From: Candidatus Nomurabacteria bacterium
GTDB taxonomy: Bacteria > Patescibacteriota > Saccharimonadia > Saccharimonadales > Saccharimonadaceae
Length of the DNA stretch: 43,163 bases
Assembly (NCBI GenBank): GCA_031262695.1
Contig: JAISHF010000005.1
Location: 1-43,163 of the forward strand
Reading direction: 5' to 3'
Under the pieces are notes generated by a model. It was not told the DNA's origin and searched no databases. It worked only from the letters and a program-made list of their open reading frames with translations. Below are positions 31,450 through 39,092 of the stretch, piece after piece. The number at the start of each line of letters is the position of its first letter. Position 1 is the first letter of the stretch. Position numbers and translations under genes: made by a program.

Positions 31450-31890
31450 TTATTTTACCTCTACTTTCTTTGGTGTCTGTGCAGTATGCGTATGCTCGGC
31501 TCCTCTAAATACTTTAAGTCGGGCTAGACGAGCACCCTGTAATTTGTTTTTAGGCAACATACCTGCAATCGCCTCGGTAATGACGCGTTCTGGCTCGGTG
31601 CGCATTAGTTCTTGTAAGTTTTTGGTCTTCATATTGCCGATATAACCGCTGTGGCGATGGTAAAGTTTGTCAGTAAGTTTGTTGCCAGTAATGCCAACCT
31701 TAGCGGCGTTAGTGATGATGACGAAGTCGCCATTGTCAACGTGTGGGGTGACAGTAATCTTCTTCTTGCCGGCGAGTAAGTTGGCGGCAATAGTCGCGAT
31801 GCGTCCGAGGTTATTCTCGCTAGCATCAATCACGAACCATTCGCGCTTAATATCGGCGGTTTTTTGTGAAAATGTCTTAAAAAGTTTCAT
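31450..31890 (-). CDS. rplM: 50S ribosomal protein uL13
   Basis: 146 residues. KREWFVIDASENNLGRIATIAANLLAGKKK and YHRHSGYIGNMKTKNLQELM are the uL13 signatures. SD AAGGAGG. It starts on the stop of rplQ (TAATG). rplM-rpsI directly following rplQ is a common Gram-positive order. Confidence 0.97.
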   Translation of the reverse strand: MKLFKTFSQKTADIKREWFVIDASENNLGRIATIAANLLAGKKKITVTPHVDNGDFVIITNAAKVGITGNKLTDKLYHRHSGYIGNMKTKNLQELMRTEPERVITEAIAGMLPKNKLQGARLARLKVFRGAEHTHTAQTPKKVEVK

Positions 31891-32270
31891 TATTTGGCCT
31901 CCTTGTATGCCGCAATATCGTCAACAAAGGCAATGCGTGCCATTTCGGCGTTGTCGCCACGGCGGTAGCCCTCACGGGTAATGCGGAGGTAGCCGCTATT
32001 GCGCTTAATGTCTTTAACGACACTATCTATTAAGCAGTTTGCCATCTGAATATTGCCAACACGGGCAATCAGTAGGCGACGGGAATTTAAGTCGCCTTTT
32101 TTAGCAAGTGTAACCAATTTTTCAAAACTGCGGCGTAATTCTTTGGCTTTTGGTAGGGTAGTTTTGATTTCGCCGTGCTGGATCAACGAGCACGTCAGGC
32201 TCTTGACGAGTGCTTGCCGCTGATCTGTCTCCCGCCCAAATTTTCGGCCTTTATATCCGTGCCTATGCAT
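31890..32270 (-). CDS. rplQ: 50S ribosomal protein bL17
   Basis: 126 residues. MHRHGYKGRKFGRETDQRQALVKSLTCSLIQHGEIKTTLPKAKELR is bL17. It lies 1 nt downstream of rpoA, as in most bacteria. Confidence 0.97.
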   Translation of the reverse strand: MHRHGYKGRKFGRETDQRQALVKSLTCSLIQHGEIKTTLPKAKELRRSFEKLVTLAKKGDLNSRRLLIARVGNIQMANCLIDSVVKDIKRNSGYLRITREGYRRGDNAEMARIAFVDDIAAYKEAK

Positions 32271-32271
32271 C

Positions 32272-33192
32272 TTATTTCTCCAATTCCTTAATTTTATTTG
32301 TCACTTCTTCAAGCGCTTTGGCGCCAAAGCCGGGGATTTCGCGCATATCGGCATCTGAAAGTTGCAAGAGATCGGCGACGGTCAAAAGATTGTTGTTGAT
32401 GAGGGCATTAGTAGTGCGGACAGAGAAGCCAAGGTCTTCAACTGGGGTGGCGAGGAAGCCAGCCTCAATTGCAGCCTCGGTGCCTGGTGCAGCGGTGCCT
32501 TCAACTTTGGTGCTGCCAGCGAGCGCTGTGTATTGGTTGACTAAGATAGCGGCAGCTTCTTCAAAGGCTTCGCGCGGGCTAATGGTGCCGTCAGTGTCAA
32601 TAGTCATCTCTAGCTGCTGCATGCTCATATCGTGGCCGATGCGGGCATCGGCTACATGATAGCGGACGCGGAGGACTGGCGTGTAGATAGCGTCAATTGC
32701 AATTTGTTCAGTGGATTTGCGCTTTTCGGCGGTTTCAAAGACTGGCTCATAGCCGCGGCCAGCATCAACGGTGATTTCCATAACGATGGTCTTTTTTGGA
32801 TCGTCGATTGTGGCAATAATTTGCTCAGGGTTGGCAAGACTGACACCAGTAGGCAATTTGAAGCTGCCGCCCGTGATTACGCCCCCCGTTTGCTTCAAGG
32901 TGATACGAGCTTGCTCGTCATCGACCATTTTGAAGTGGAGCTTTTTCAAGTTTAAGATGATATCAACAACATCTTCTTTGACGCCGTCAATGGCGGCAAA
33001 TTCGTGTGATGCACCATCAATTTTAACGCTGGTGACGGCAGCACCGTGAATACTAGAAAGCAGCACGCGTCGTAAGCTGTTGCCGAGCGTATTGCCGTAG
33101 CCCTGATGGAGTGGCTTAATGGTGAAAGTGGAGCTAGTTGCTGAATGATCGACCACCTCGCTCATTATTGGATTGTAAATTGTATTTGACAT
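32272..33192 (-). CDS. rpoA: RNA polymerase alpha subunit
   Basis: 306 residues. The N-terminal dimerisation domain (LHQGYGNTLGNSLRRVLLSSIHGAAVTSVKIDG) scaffolds the core enzyme. The C-terminal domain (LLTVADLLQLSDADMREIPGFGAKALEEVTNKI) contacts UP elements and activators. The ATG at 33192 is chosen because GGGGG stands 6-7 nt upstream; a longer frame from 33228 would overlap rpsD. Confidence 0.97.
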   Translation of the reverse strand: MSNTIYNPIMSEVVDHSATSSTFTIKPLHQGYGNTLGNSLRRVLLSSIHGAAVTSVKIDGASHEFAAIDGVKEDVVDIILNLKKLHFKMVDDEQARITLKQTGGVITGGSFKLPTGVSLANPEQIIATIDDPKKTIVMEITVDAGRGYEPVFETAEKRKSTEQIAIDAIYTPVLRVRYHVADARIGHDMSMQQLEMTIDTDGTISPREAFEEAAAILVNQYTALAGSTKVEGTAAPGTEAAIEAGFLATPVEDLGFSVRTTNALINNNLLTVADLLQLSDADMREIPGFGAKALEEVTNKIKELEK

Positions 33193-33208
33193 TTTGTCCC
33201 CCTTTTCT

Positions 33209-33805
33209 TTACCTTGAATAATATTCAATAATTAGTTGTTCATGAATGTCGTCTTGAACGTCCGTGCGGACAGGCAAGGCGGCAACAGTGAATTTGAAAT
33301 CTTTTGGCTTGACTTCGAGCCAGCCAGCCTGGTTGGTAGTGGCAGCCATAAAGATATTGGATTTTTTGCTTTTGGCGCGAGCCTCGACAACATCGCCAGC
33401 TTTAAGCGTAAGCGATGGAATCGTGACCTTCTTGCCATTAAGCGTGAAGTGACCGTGCGTGACCATCTGGCGAGCGGCGCGGCGAGTATTGGCAAAGCCA
33501 GCACGATAGACAGCATTGTCAATACGGGACTCCAGTAGGGCAAGCAGGTTTTCGCCAGCAATGCCTGGGCGCCCCATGGCCTTGGCGGCAATTTTTGCAA
33601 ATTGCTTTTCCATTAGACCATAGAGGTGGCGAACTTTTTGTTTTTCGCGTAATTGCTTGTTGTAAAGGCTTGGCTTAGCACCTGGGCGGCTAGAATGTTG
33701 GCCTGGGGTGCTTTGGCGCTTGGCCATAATTTTGACGGCCTTTTCCGAAAGGGCGAAACCCTCGCGGCGGCTTTGTTTAACGATAGGTACTCGATCTCGT
33801 GCCAT
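33209..33805 (-). CDS. rpsD: 30S ribosomal protein uS4
   Basis: 198 residues. The S4 RNA-binding domain is at LESRIDNAVYRAGFANTRRAARQMVTHGHFTLNGKKV. The N-terminal Cys of zinc-binding S4 are absent (MARDRVPIVKQSRREGFALSEK). Start overlaps the rpsK stop by one base. Confidence 0.97.
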   Translation of the reverse strand: MARDRVPIVKQSRREGFALSEKAVKIMAKRQSTPGQHSSRPGAKPSLYNKQLREKQKVRHLYGLMEKQFAKIAAKAMGRPGIAGENLLALLESRIDNAVYRAGFANTRRAARQMVTHGHFTLNGKKVTIPSLTLKAGDVVEARAKSKKSNIFMAATTNQAGWLEVKPKDFKFTVAALPVRTDVQDDIHEQLIIEYYSR

Positions 33806-34260
33806 TATACTTTCCTCTCTCCCTTGCGGCGAACGCCACCGTGGGCTACTGCTGTTTGGTCGGTGATACTGTTAATGATGATGCCGAACGATAGGGCGGC
33901 GCGAATCGCGGCATCACGACCAAGGCCAATACCCTTAACAAAAACGTCAAGGCTGGTCAGGCCATAGTTGGCGCGGGCTTTTTCGATGGCTTTTTCGCCA
34001 GCGATTTGCGAGGCGTAAGCTGTGCCTTTTTTAGAGCCGCGGAAGCCGTTGGCGCCAGCGCTAGAAGCGGTAAGGACGCCGCCATTGGCGTCAGTGACGG
34101 TAATGATTGTATTGTTAAAGGTTGAATAGATGTGTAGTTGACCGTGTGAAACGACGCGCTTGTTCTTTTTAGACTTCTTTGACACGACAGCCTCTGGGGC
34201 GTCGGTGCTTGGGGTGGTTGCTTTTACTTCTTCCATAACTTCTTTCTTATCTTCTGCCAT
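33805..34260 (-). CDS. rpsK: 30S ribosomal protein uS11
   Basis: 151 residues from the third of three consecutive ATGs, which gives a 6-nt gap to AGGAG. An acidic N-terminal extension of about 35 residues precedes the S11 core (VVSHGQLHIYSTFNNTIITVTDANGGVLTASSAGANGFRGSKKGTAYAS). The usual C-terminal HNGCRPPKKRRV reads HGGVRRKGERKV here, so the Cys and Pro-Pro are lost. Confidence 0.95.
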   Translation of the reverse strand: MAEDKKEVMEEVKATTPSTDAPEAVVSKKSKKNKRVVSHGQLHIYSTFNNTIITVTDANGGVLTASSAGANGFRGSKKGTAYASQIAGEKAIEKARANYGLTSLDVFVKGIGLGRDAAIRAALSFGIIINSITDQTAVAHGGVRRKGERKV

Positions 34261-34269
34261 CATCATCTC

Positions 34270-34656
34270 CTAAGTCTTACTTGCTGCCTTTGGTTGAGCG
34301 CCACCCACAGCGATAGCGCGACCCTTGCGGGTGCGAGCGTTAGTGCGAGTGCGTTGACCCCGAACAGGGAGACCGGCCTTATGGCGTAAGCCACGGTAAG
34401 CATTGATGTCTTTAAGGCGTTTGATGTTGCCTTGCACGATTCGTTGTAGATTGCCCTCAACCGTAAGGTTGGTGGCGACGTAGTCGTTGATTTGTTGCTC
34501 TTCGGCGTCAGTTAGGTCTTTAACGCGCTTCAGGGCGTCGATTTTAAGGCTGGCAAGGATTTTTTTAGCAGTATTGATGCCAATGCCATAAACTGAAGTA
34601 AGTCCAATATAGACTTGCTTGTCATTTGGGAGTGTAATATTTGCGATGCGTGCCAT
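34270..34656 (-). CDS. rpsM: 30S ribosomal protein uS13
   Basis: 128 residues. MARIANITLPNDKQVYIGLTSVYGIGINTAKKIL and YRGLRHKAGLPVRGQRTRTNARTRKG are diagnostic. It starts 3 nt after rpmJ. Confidence 0.97.
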   Translation of the reverse strand: MARIANITLPNDKQVYIGLTSVYGIGINTAKKILASLKIDALKRVKDLTDAEEQQINDYVATNLTVEGNLQRIVQGNIKRLKDINAYRGLRHKAGLPVRGQRTRTNARTRKGRAIAVGGAQPKAASKT

Positions 34657-34659
34657 AAA

Positions 34660-34776
34660 TTAACCCTGCCTCTGCTTATTCTTTGGTTTTAATTTATTGA
34701 TGACACGAAGAATACCCTTACGACGAACAATAATGTCGTCTGGGCTGATTTTTTTGACACTTGACCTAACCTTCAT
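34660..34776 (-). CDS. rpmJ: 50S ribosomal protein bL36
   Basis: 38 residues beginning [14 protein letters not shown] and ending KPKNKQRQG. The CxxC...C...H zinc site of standard bL36 is replaced (ISPDD for MCEKC, NKLKP for CENPK), so this is the zinc-free form. Found between rpsM and infA, its canonical slot. GGGGAGAGA upstream acts as SD. Confidence 0.93.
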   Translation of the reverse strand: MKVRSSVKKISPDDIIVRRKGILRVINKLKPKNKQRQG

Positions 34777-34795
34777 TCTCTCCCCGTTTAGTTAT

Positions 34796-35017
34796 TTAAT
34801 TATATCGGTAGCTGATTCTGCCCTTATCTAGATCATAAGGAGTCAACTCAACCTCTACCGCATCGCCTGCAACTAATCGGATGAAGTTTTTCCTCATGCG
34901 ACCAGAAACATGCGCAATAATCGTATGGCCATTCTCAAGGACGACCTCAAATTGCGCACTTGGTAAAACCTTGACGATTTTACCAGTCAATTTTATTACT
35001 TCCTTCTGACTAGCCAT
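34796..35017 (-). CDS. infA: Translation initiation factor IF-1
   Basis: 73 residues, a single OB fold: TGKIVKVLPSAQFEVVLENGHTIIAHVSGRMRKNFIRLVAGDAVEVELTPYDLDKGRISYRY. Binds the 30S A site during initiation. It heads the alpha operon here with its own promoter (35032-35060). Confidence 0.97.
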   Translation of the reverse strand: MASQKEVIKLTGKIVKVLPSAQFEVVLENGHTIIAHVSGRMRKNFIRLVAGDAVEVELTPYDLDKGRISYRYN

Positions 35018-35031
35018 AAATTACCACTTAC

Positions 35032-35060
35032 ATTGTAGCATAGATTTTAAGAGATTGCAA
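35032..35060 (-). promoter_or_regulatory. Promoter of the infA-rpmJ-rpsM-rpsK-rpsD-rpoA-rplQ-rplM-rpsI operon
   Basis: TTGCAA, 17-nt spacer and TACAAT on the minus strand, between the sortase gene and infA. Confidence 0.7.
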
Positions 35061-35099
35061 GAGGTTTTTGTGATTTTGTGTGAAAAAGTCGGGATTTTA

Positions 35100-35819
35100 T
35101 TAAATTGGCGTAGCACGAACGAGGACACGTTCGTTCATGGTGTCTTGATCTAAGTTCCATGAACCGATACAGGTCATGAGATAGAGGATGTTTGAATCGC
35201 TGGATTTTGGTTGTGCGAGGTTATTGTGGACCCAGTCGTTTGCGTCGCCCAGCGAGAGGCGCGCAACACTTGCAACTTGGTAATTATAGAGCGTGCCGTC
35301 GCCACGCTCTAAGGTGATGGTGTTGCTAGCCTTGAGCTCGTGGAGACGATTGAAGGGGGCGGGGTTTCTTATGCTGCTGTGGCCACTAATAAAGGTAATG
35401 CCATTTTGCCAAGGTGTGGCTGAGCCATTATACCAACCAGCGGCGTAAATACTGCGTGGGGTGCTGATGTAGGTGCTGCCGTTATTTTTTTTAGTGCCAA
35501 CGGCGGTGAGTTTCATGTTGTCAATCTCAATTGCGGGGATGCTAATCTTGCAGAGATCTGTGGCGAGAGCGTCCTTGCAAAAGTTAATAACTTCTGCGGT
35601 GGTGATTGGGTCGGTGGAGACTTCTTCCTCGGGTAGAATTATTGGGGCTTGTGGCGTGTCGGCGAGGAGTTTTTGCTCGTTGATGACAACGCGAATGATA
35701 AATGCGCCGATAATTACCAGAACTAACCCACCAATGATGAGTTTGATATAAGAGGGTTTATTGGCGGGCTCTGGCAATTCTCGTGGCATGCTTTTCTTTT
35801 TGGTTTTGATGGTCGTCAT
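35100..35819 (-). CDS. Sortase (class D/E/F-like transpeptidase)
   Basis: 239 residues: a cytoplasmic basic start, one TM helix (LIIGGLVLVIIGAFIIRVVI, residues 27-46), a stalk, then the sortase beta barrel. The catalytic triad is visible: His147 in TFISGHSS, Cys217 in LYLMTCIG, Arg231 in NERVLVRA. It would cleave LPxTG and attach proteins such as the one at 1-242 to the wall. It lies between secY and infA, where most bacteria have adk-map, and overlaps the secY end by 62 nt (or 32 nt if it starts at the ATG at 35789). Confidence 0.9.
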   Translation of the reverse strand: MTTIKTKKKSMPRELPEPANKPSYIKLIIGGLVLVIIGAFIIRVVINEQKLLADTPQAPIILPEEEVSTDPITTAEVINFCKDALATDLCKISIPAIEIDNMKLTAVGTKKNNGSTYISTPRSIYAAGWYNGSATPWQNGITFISGHSSIRNPAPFNRLHELKASNTITLERGDGTLYNYQVASVARLSLGDANDWVHNNLAQPKSSDSNILYLMTCIGSWNLDQDTMNERVLVRATPI

Positions 35820-37203
35820 AGGTGACCATCAAGGCGCGGCTAGAAAGCGAGCGGATATTTTCTAGGGCGACTGTGGCGACGATGAGTAAGCTAGTGCCAG
35901 AGGTGGCAAGCCCTGTGCCGCTAGCGCCAGTAATAAGGTAGATACTAAAGTCAAGAACAAACGGAATCATAGCAATAAAACCAAGCGAGAGTGAACCAAA
36001 GAGGTTGAGTCGCGTAAGAAGACCTTTGAGGTAGGAGGAGGTCTTTTTACCGGGCTGGATGCCGTCAAGGAAGCCACCTTGCTGCTGGAGATTTTTGGCG
36101 ATTTCGTCGGCGTCAAAAACAATGGTGGAGTAGAAGTAGGTGAAGGCGACGACGAGAAGGAAGAAAACACCTGGGTAAATCCATTTTTGGCTCATTGTGG
36201 TGGCGACAGAGGCGAAATCGGGGGTGGAAAACCAGACGACAAGACGGGCGCCGAGTTCGGCGTTCCAGCCGCTGGAGACCATAAGCTGACCAATAAATGA
36301 CGGTAGCGAAAGGAAGGCGAGAGCGAAGATGACTGGAATTACGCCCGCGGCAATGAGTTTGAGCGGCAAGATACTACGCACGCCGCCATAAACACTGTTG
36401 CCGCGAACGCGTTTGGCGTAGTTAATTACTAAAATACGCTGTGCCTCGTTGATTTTGACTATAATATATAAGACGACAATCGTAATGATGGCGAGGCCGA
36501 GAGTGAGGAGTAGTCCGAAACCGTTAATCGGTAGGGTAAACCAGCCAAAAACATTGAGTGAACCGCCGCTAGTGATAGAATACCAGAGCGTGTTGAGCAT
36601 AGACGGAAGTTGGCTGATGATGCCGGCGAAGATAATCATTGAGATGCCGTTGCCAATGCCTTGCTCAGTGATGAGCTCGCCGATCCACATTAAGATGACT
36701 GAGCCAGCGACGATTGCGAGGATGGCAACTGCCCAGTTGGCAGTAGTAATAGAGGAAAGATCGGTGACGCTCTCGGCGATAACGCCCTTTTGGACGACGA
36801 AGAGAGTAGCGACAGCCTGAATCACAGCAAAAGGCACGGAAAGGATGCGGGTCCATTGGTTAATTTTGCGGCGACCGGTTTCGCCATCTTGTTGGAGTTG
36901 TTCAAAACGGGGGATCGCCTTGGTGAATAATTGCACGATAATTGAAGCGGAGATATAAGGGCCGATACCGACAAGGAGAATTGACATATTGGCAAGGGCG
37001 CCACCAGAGATAAGTCCCATAAAATTGCCGAGGTCAGTGGAGTTGATTTGATTCTCAATCGCTTGACGTAAGGTCATGGCATCAGCGAAAGGGATTGGCA
37101 CTTGGGCGATCATACGGAAGGCGGCAATAGCGAGCAAAACCAACCCAATGCTCCTCAGCATGGTCTTGTTGCGGAATGCCAGTGCTAATACCTTTAAGTC
37201 CAT
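35758..37203 (-). CDS. secY: Protein translocase subunit SecY
   Basis: 481 residues with ten TM helices. Plug-region and family motifs include IPFADAMTLR, MSILLVGIGPYISASIIVQL, INEAQRILVINYAKRV, and PLKLIAAGVIPVIFALAFLSLP. It forms the membrane channel used by the signal-peptide proteins in this window. It has no SD; TATATA stands 6 nt before ATG and TTGTCG is 17 nt further upstream, so it looks leaderless. It is detached from rplO, its usual neighbour. Confidence 0.97.
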   Translation of the reverse strand: MDLKVLALAFRNKTMLRSIGLVLLAIAAFRMIAQVPIPFADAMTLRQAIENQINSTDLGNFMGLISGGALANMSILLVGIGPYISASIIVQLFTKAIPRFEQLQQDGETGRRKINQWTRILSVPFAVIQAVATLFVVQKGVIAESVTDLSSITTANWAVAILAIVAGSVILMWIGELITEQGIGNGISMIIFAGIISQLPSMLNTLWYSITSGGSLNVFGWFTLPINGFGLLLTLGLAIITIVVLYIIVKINEAQRILVINYAKRVRGNSVYGGVRSILPLKLIAAGVIPVIFALAFLSLPSFIGQLMVSSGWNAELGARLVVWFSTPDFASVATTMSQKWIYPGVFFLLVVAFTYFYSTIVFDADEIAKNLQQQGGFLDGIQPGKKTSSYLKGLLTRLNLFGSLSLGFIAMIPFVLDFSIYLITGASGTGLATSGTSLLIVATVALENIRSLSSRALMVTYDDHQNQKEKHATRIARARQ

Positions 37204-37235
37204 ATAATATATATATCATACAAAAGGGATGACGA

Positions 37236-37304
37236 CAATAGTAAATGGGCTACTTTTGTGGCAGAACTGCCCTTATTGCTATAAAAGTAGCCCATTTACT
37301 ATTG
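37236..37304. repeat. 22-bp perfect inverted repeat upstream of secY
   Basis: CAATAGTAAATGGGCTAC continuing through TTTT (37236-37257) pairs perfectly with 37283-37304 around a 25-nt loop. It lies between the rplL terminator and the secY promoter; the left arm contributes bases of the -35. Confidence 0.92.
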
Positions 37305-37335
37305 AAAAATGCCCTAAATTTATTTTAGGGCATTT
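37305..37335 (-). terminator. Terminator of rplJ-rplL
   Basis: AAAATGCCCTAAA / TTTAGGGCATTTT stem with T run, about 35 nt after rplL. Confidence 0.85.
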
Positions 37336-37369
37336 TCCATATATAATTAACATCCGGCCAAATGCTGAT

Positions 37370-37750
37370 TTAGGCAAGTTCGACGGTGGCACCAGCCTCT
37401 TCAAGAGTTTTCTTGAGGGCTTCGGCTTCGTCTTTCTTGACTTTTTCTTTGACGGTTGCTGGCGCACCATCAACCATTGCTTTTGCTTCGCCAAGACCGA
37501 GGCCAGTGGCTTCTTTGACCGCCTTGATGACGGCGATTTTTTGCGCACCGGCGTCTTTCAAGACGACGTTAAATTCCGACTTTTCGTCGGCAGCGGCGGC
37601 ACCAGCGTCGGCTGGGGCGGCGGCTACGGCCACAGCGGCGGCTGCGGCTGGTTCAATACCATACTCATCTTTGAGGATGTTTTTGAGTTCGTTGACCTCC
37701 AAAACAGTCAATTTGACCATTTCTTCGGCGAGTTTTTTGACATCTGCCAT
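37370..37750 (-). CDS. rplL: 50S ribosomal protein bL12 (L7/L12)
   Basis: 126 residues: the N-terminal dimerisation helix pair, an Ala/Pro hinge ([19 protein letters not shown]), and the factor-binding C-domain ([46 protein letters not shown]). The Shine-Dalgarno AGGAAAGG is 28 nt from the ATG, but a 20-nt hairpin between them brings the effective distance to 8 nt. Confidence 0.97.
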   Translation of the reverse strand: MADVKKLAEEMVKLTVLEVNELKNILKDEYGIEPAAAAAVAVAAAPADAGAAAADEKSEFNVVLKDAGAQKIAVIKAVKEATGLGLGEAKAMVDGAPATVKEKVKKDEAEALKKTLEEAGATVELA

Positions 37751-37758
37751 ATATACTT

Positions 37759-37778
37759 CGGAAAACCAAGGTTTTCCG
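37759..37778 (-). promoter_or_regulatory. Hairpin between SD and AUG of rplL
   Basis: A perfect 9-bp stem CGGAAAACC/GGTTTTCCG with a 2-nt TT loop (or 8 bp with a tetraloop). SD abuts it upstream, and 8 nt separate it from ATG. Confidence 0.85.
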
Positions 37779-37844
37779 CCTTTCCTTTAAGTTAGGTCTT
37801 TGCAGTCAAAGTGAATTTGACCGCAAAAACGATTGATTGATAAA

Positions 37845-38366
37845 TTAGTTGGTTGCTTTTGCTTCAAGGCCGTCCAGTAAATTGTGCAAATTGCCCGAAA
37901 GAGCATTGACTGTGTCGTTGACGCCAGACAAAAGTTGGCTGACAACTTGGCCGATAAGCACATTTTTGCTTGGGAGCGCTGCGAGGGCGACAACTTCGCT
38001 CTCGGCAAGGACTTTGCCTTCGCCGCTGATGCCGCCACGCATTTTAAGGGTGGCGCCAGTTTTGGCGAATTTTTCAAGCACGCTCGCTGGTAGTACCTCG
38101 TCGGTGTCGGAGAACGCATAGAGGAGTTGTCCAGAAAGCTCTGGGTTAGAATCCTTGTATGCGGCGACATCTTGGAGGGCGACCTTGACCAAGCGGTTTT
38201 TGGCGACGGAGATTTTGACACCTTCGGCGCTGGCCGCTCGGCGGAGGGCTTGTAGATCCTTGACGCTCATGCCATCATAGGCGGCAAAAACCGTCATTTT
38301 GGCGGTTGTAAGCGAATTTTTGAGTTCAGCAACCAATTCAGTTTTTTTATCACGACTAATTGCCAT
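37845..38366 (-). CDS. rplJ: 50S ribosomal protein uL10
   Basis: 173 residues. MAISRDKKTELVAELKNSLTTAKMTVFAAYDGMSVKDLQALRRAA and SVAKNRLVKVAL are uL10. It anchors bL12 dimers to the stalk through its C-terminal helix. Its 5' leader carries the autoregulatory L10 leader (38500-38550), and it has the same SD-hairpin-AUG arrangement as rplL. Confidence 0.96.
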   Translation of the reverse strand: MAISRDKKTELVAELKNSLTTAKMTVFAAYDGMSVKDLQALRRAASAEGVKISVAKNRLVKVALQDVAAYKDSNPELSGQLLYAFSDTDEVLPASVLEKFAKTGATLKMRGGISGEGKVLAESEVVALAALPSKNVLIGQVVSQLLSGVNDTVNALSGNLHNLLDGLEAKATN

Positions 38367-38374
38367 GTAAATTT

Positions 38375-38394
38375 CAGAAAACCGGGGTTTTCTG
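38375..38394 (-). promoter_or_regulatory. Hairpin between SD and AUG of rplJ
   Basis: CAGAAAACC/GGTTTTCTG stem, 20 nt in total, directly after AGAAAGG and 8 nt before ATG. One base pair differs from the rplL hairpin by a compensatory change (G-C to A-T). Confidence 0.85.
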
Positions 38395-38499
38395 CCTTTC
38401 TTTGGTTAAGTTTTTGCCTAAAATGGGCAAAAATAGTTGATAAATTGGTTAAAAATTGGCCGGATTGTTAAAAATCATTGCCAATTATCAGAGTAGATA

Positions 38500-38550
38500 A
38501 CCTCGGTGGCGAATTAAGCAAGCGTAAAGCCCGCGGCCACTGTCTTTGGC
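38500..38550 (-). ncRNA. L10 leader (autoregulatory rplJL 5' UTR element)
   Basis: The minus strand has AAAGACAGTGGC and, after a variable arm, GCCACCGAGGT. The GACAG and CCGAGGU strands with a closing stem are the known uL10-L12 binding kink-turn element. It lies between the promoter (38561-38589) and rplJ. Confidence 0.85.
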
Positions 38551-38560
38551 AACTAATTAC

Positions 38561-38589
38561 ATTATATCATACTCGGACGCAAATTGCAA
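38561..38589 (-). promoter_or_regulatory. Promoter of rplJ-rplL
   Basis: TTGCAA, 17-nt spacer ending GAGTATGA, TATAAT on the minus strand. Confidence 0.75.
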
Positions 38590-38593
38590 GTTT

Positions 38594-39019
38594 TTATTGT
38601 TTTTTGGGCGTTTCGGCGAGCTTTTGGGCGAGGTTTTTATGGGAGAAGATGATTGCAAAAATAACGCCGCAAAGCACAATCGCAAAGAGGAGGATACTGG
38701 CGACGACGACTAAGGTGATGATAGTGTTGGTTTTTTGGTCGGTTTTGGCATAATATTCCACAAATTGGGCTTCTAGCGCCTCGGGGGCGGTTTTGGATTT
38801 TTGCTCGGCAAGATCGGTTTCTACCTTGTCTAGGCGTTCAACTAGACCGCTGATTTGATTTTCACGGGTAGTGGTTTTTTGCTCTAAGGTGGTAATTTGG
38901 TTAGAAACTCGGCTGAGAGTGCGACTTTGATTGAAAATGAAAATGCCACCGATTAGCAGCACGACAAAAGCCGCGGCAACAGCGACGAGGTGTAGAAATT
39001 TTGGCGTGGGCTTGTCCAT
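38594..39019 (-). CDS. Two-helix membrane protein with extracytoplasmic coiled coil
   Basis: 141 residues. The first TM helix is at residues 9-30 (LHLVAVAAAFVVLLIGGIFIF), then a coiled coil of about 45 residues (SRVSNQITTLEQ..LVERLDKVETDLAEQ), a second TM (TIITLVVVASILLFAIVLCGVIFAI) and a basic cytoplasmic tail. No family recognised. It splits rplA from rplJ, which are usually adjacent. Leaderless: TATAAT is 6 nt before ATG. Confidence 0.65.
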   Translation of the reverse strand: MDKPTPKFLHLVAVAAAFVVLLIGGIFIFNQSRTLSRVSNQITTLEQKTTTRENQISGLVERLDKVETDLAEQKSKTAPEALEAQFVEYYAKTDQKTNTIITLVVVASILLFAIVLCGVIFAIIFSHKNLAQKLAETPKKQ

Positions 39020-39025
39020 ACTTAC

Positions 39026-39054
39026 ATTATATCACACTCGGTGCAAAAAGTCAA
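39026..39054 (-). promoter_or_regulatory. Promoter of the 38594-39019 gene, leaderless
   Basis: TTGACT, 17-nt spacer ending GAGTGTGA, TATAAT on minus; 6 nt to ATG. The core matches the promoter repeat family but has no module-type leader. Confidence 0.75.
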
Positions 39055-39092
39055 GCCCCTTAGGTGCAGGGCTGGCTTTTACGGGGGTGAGA

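Noticed and set aside
35758-35819. Sortase start further downstream to avoid the secY overlap
   Set aside because: No ATG lies between 35789 and the TM helix; moving further would remove the membrane anchor.
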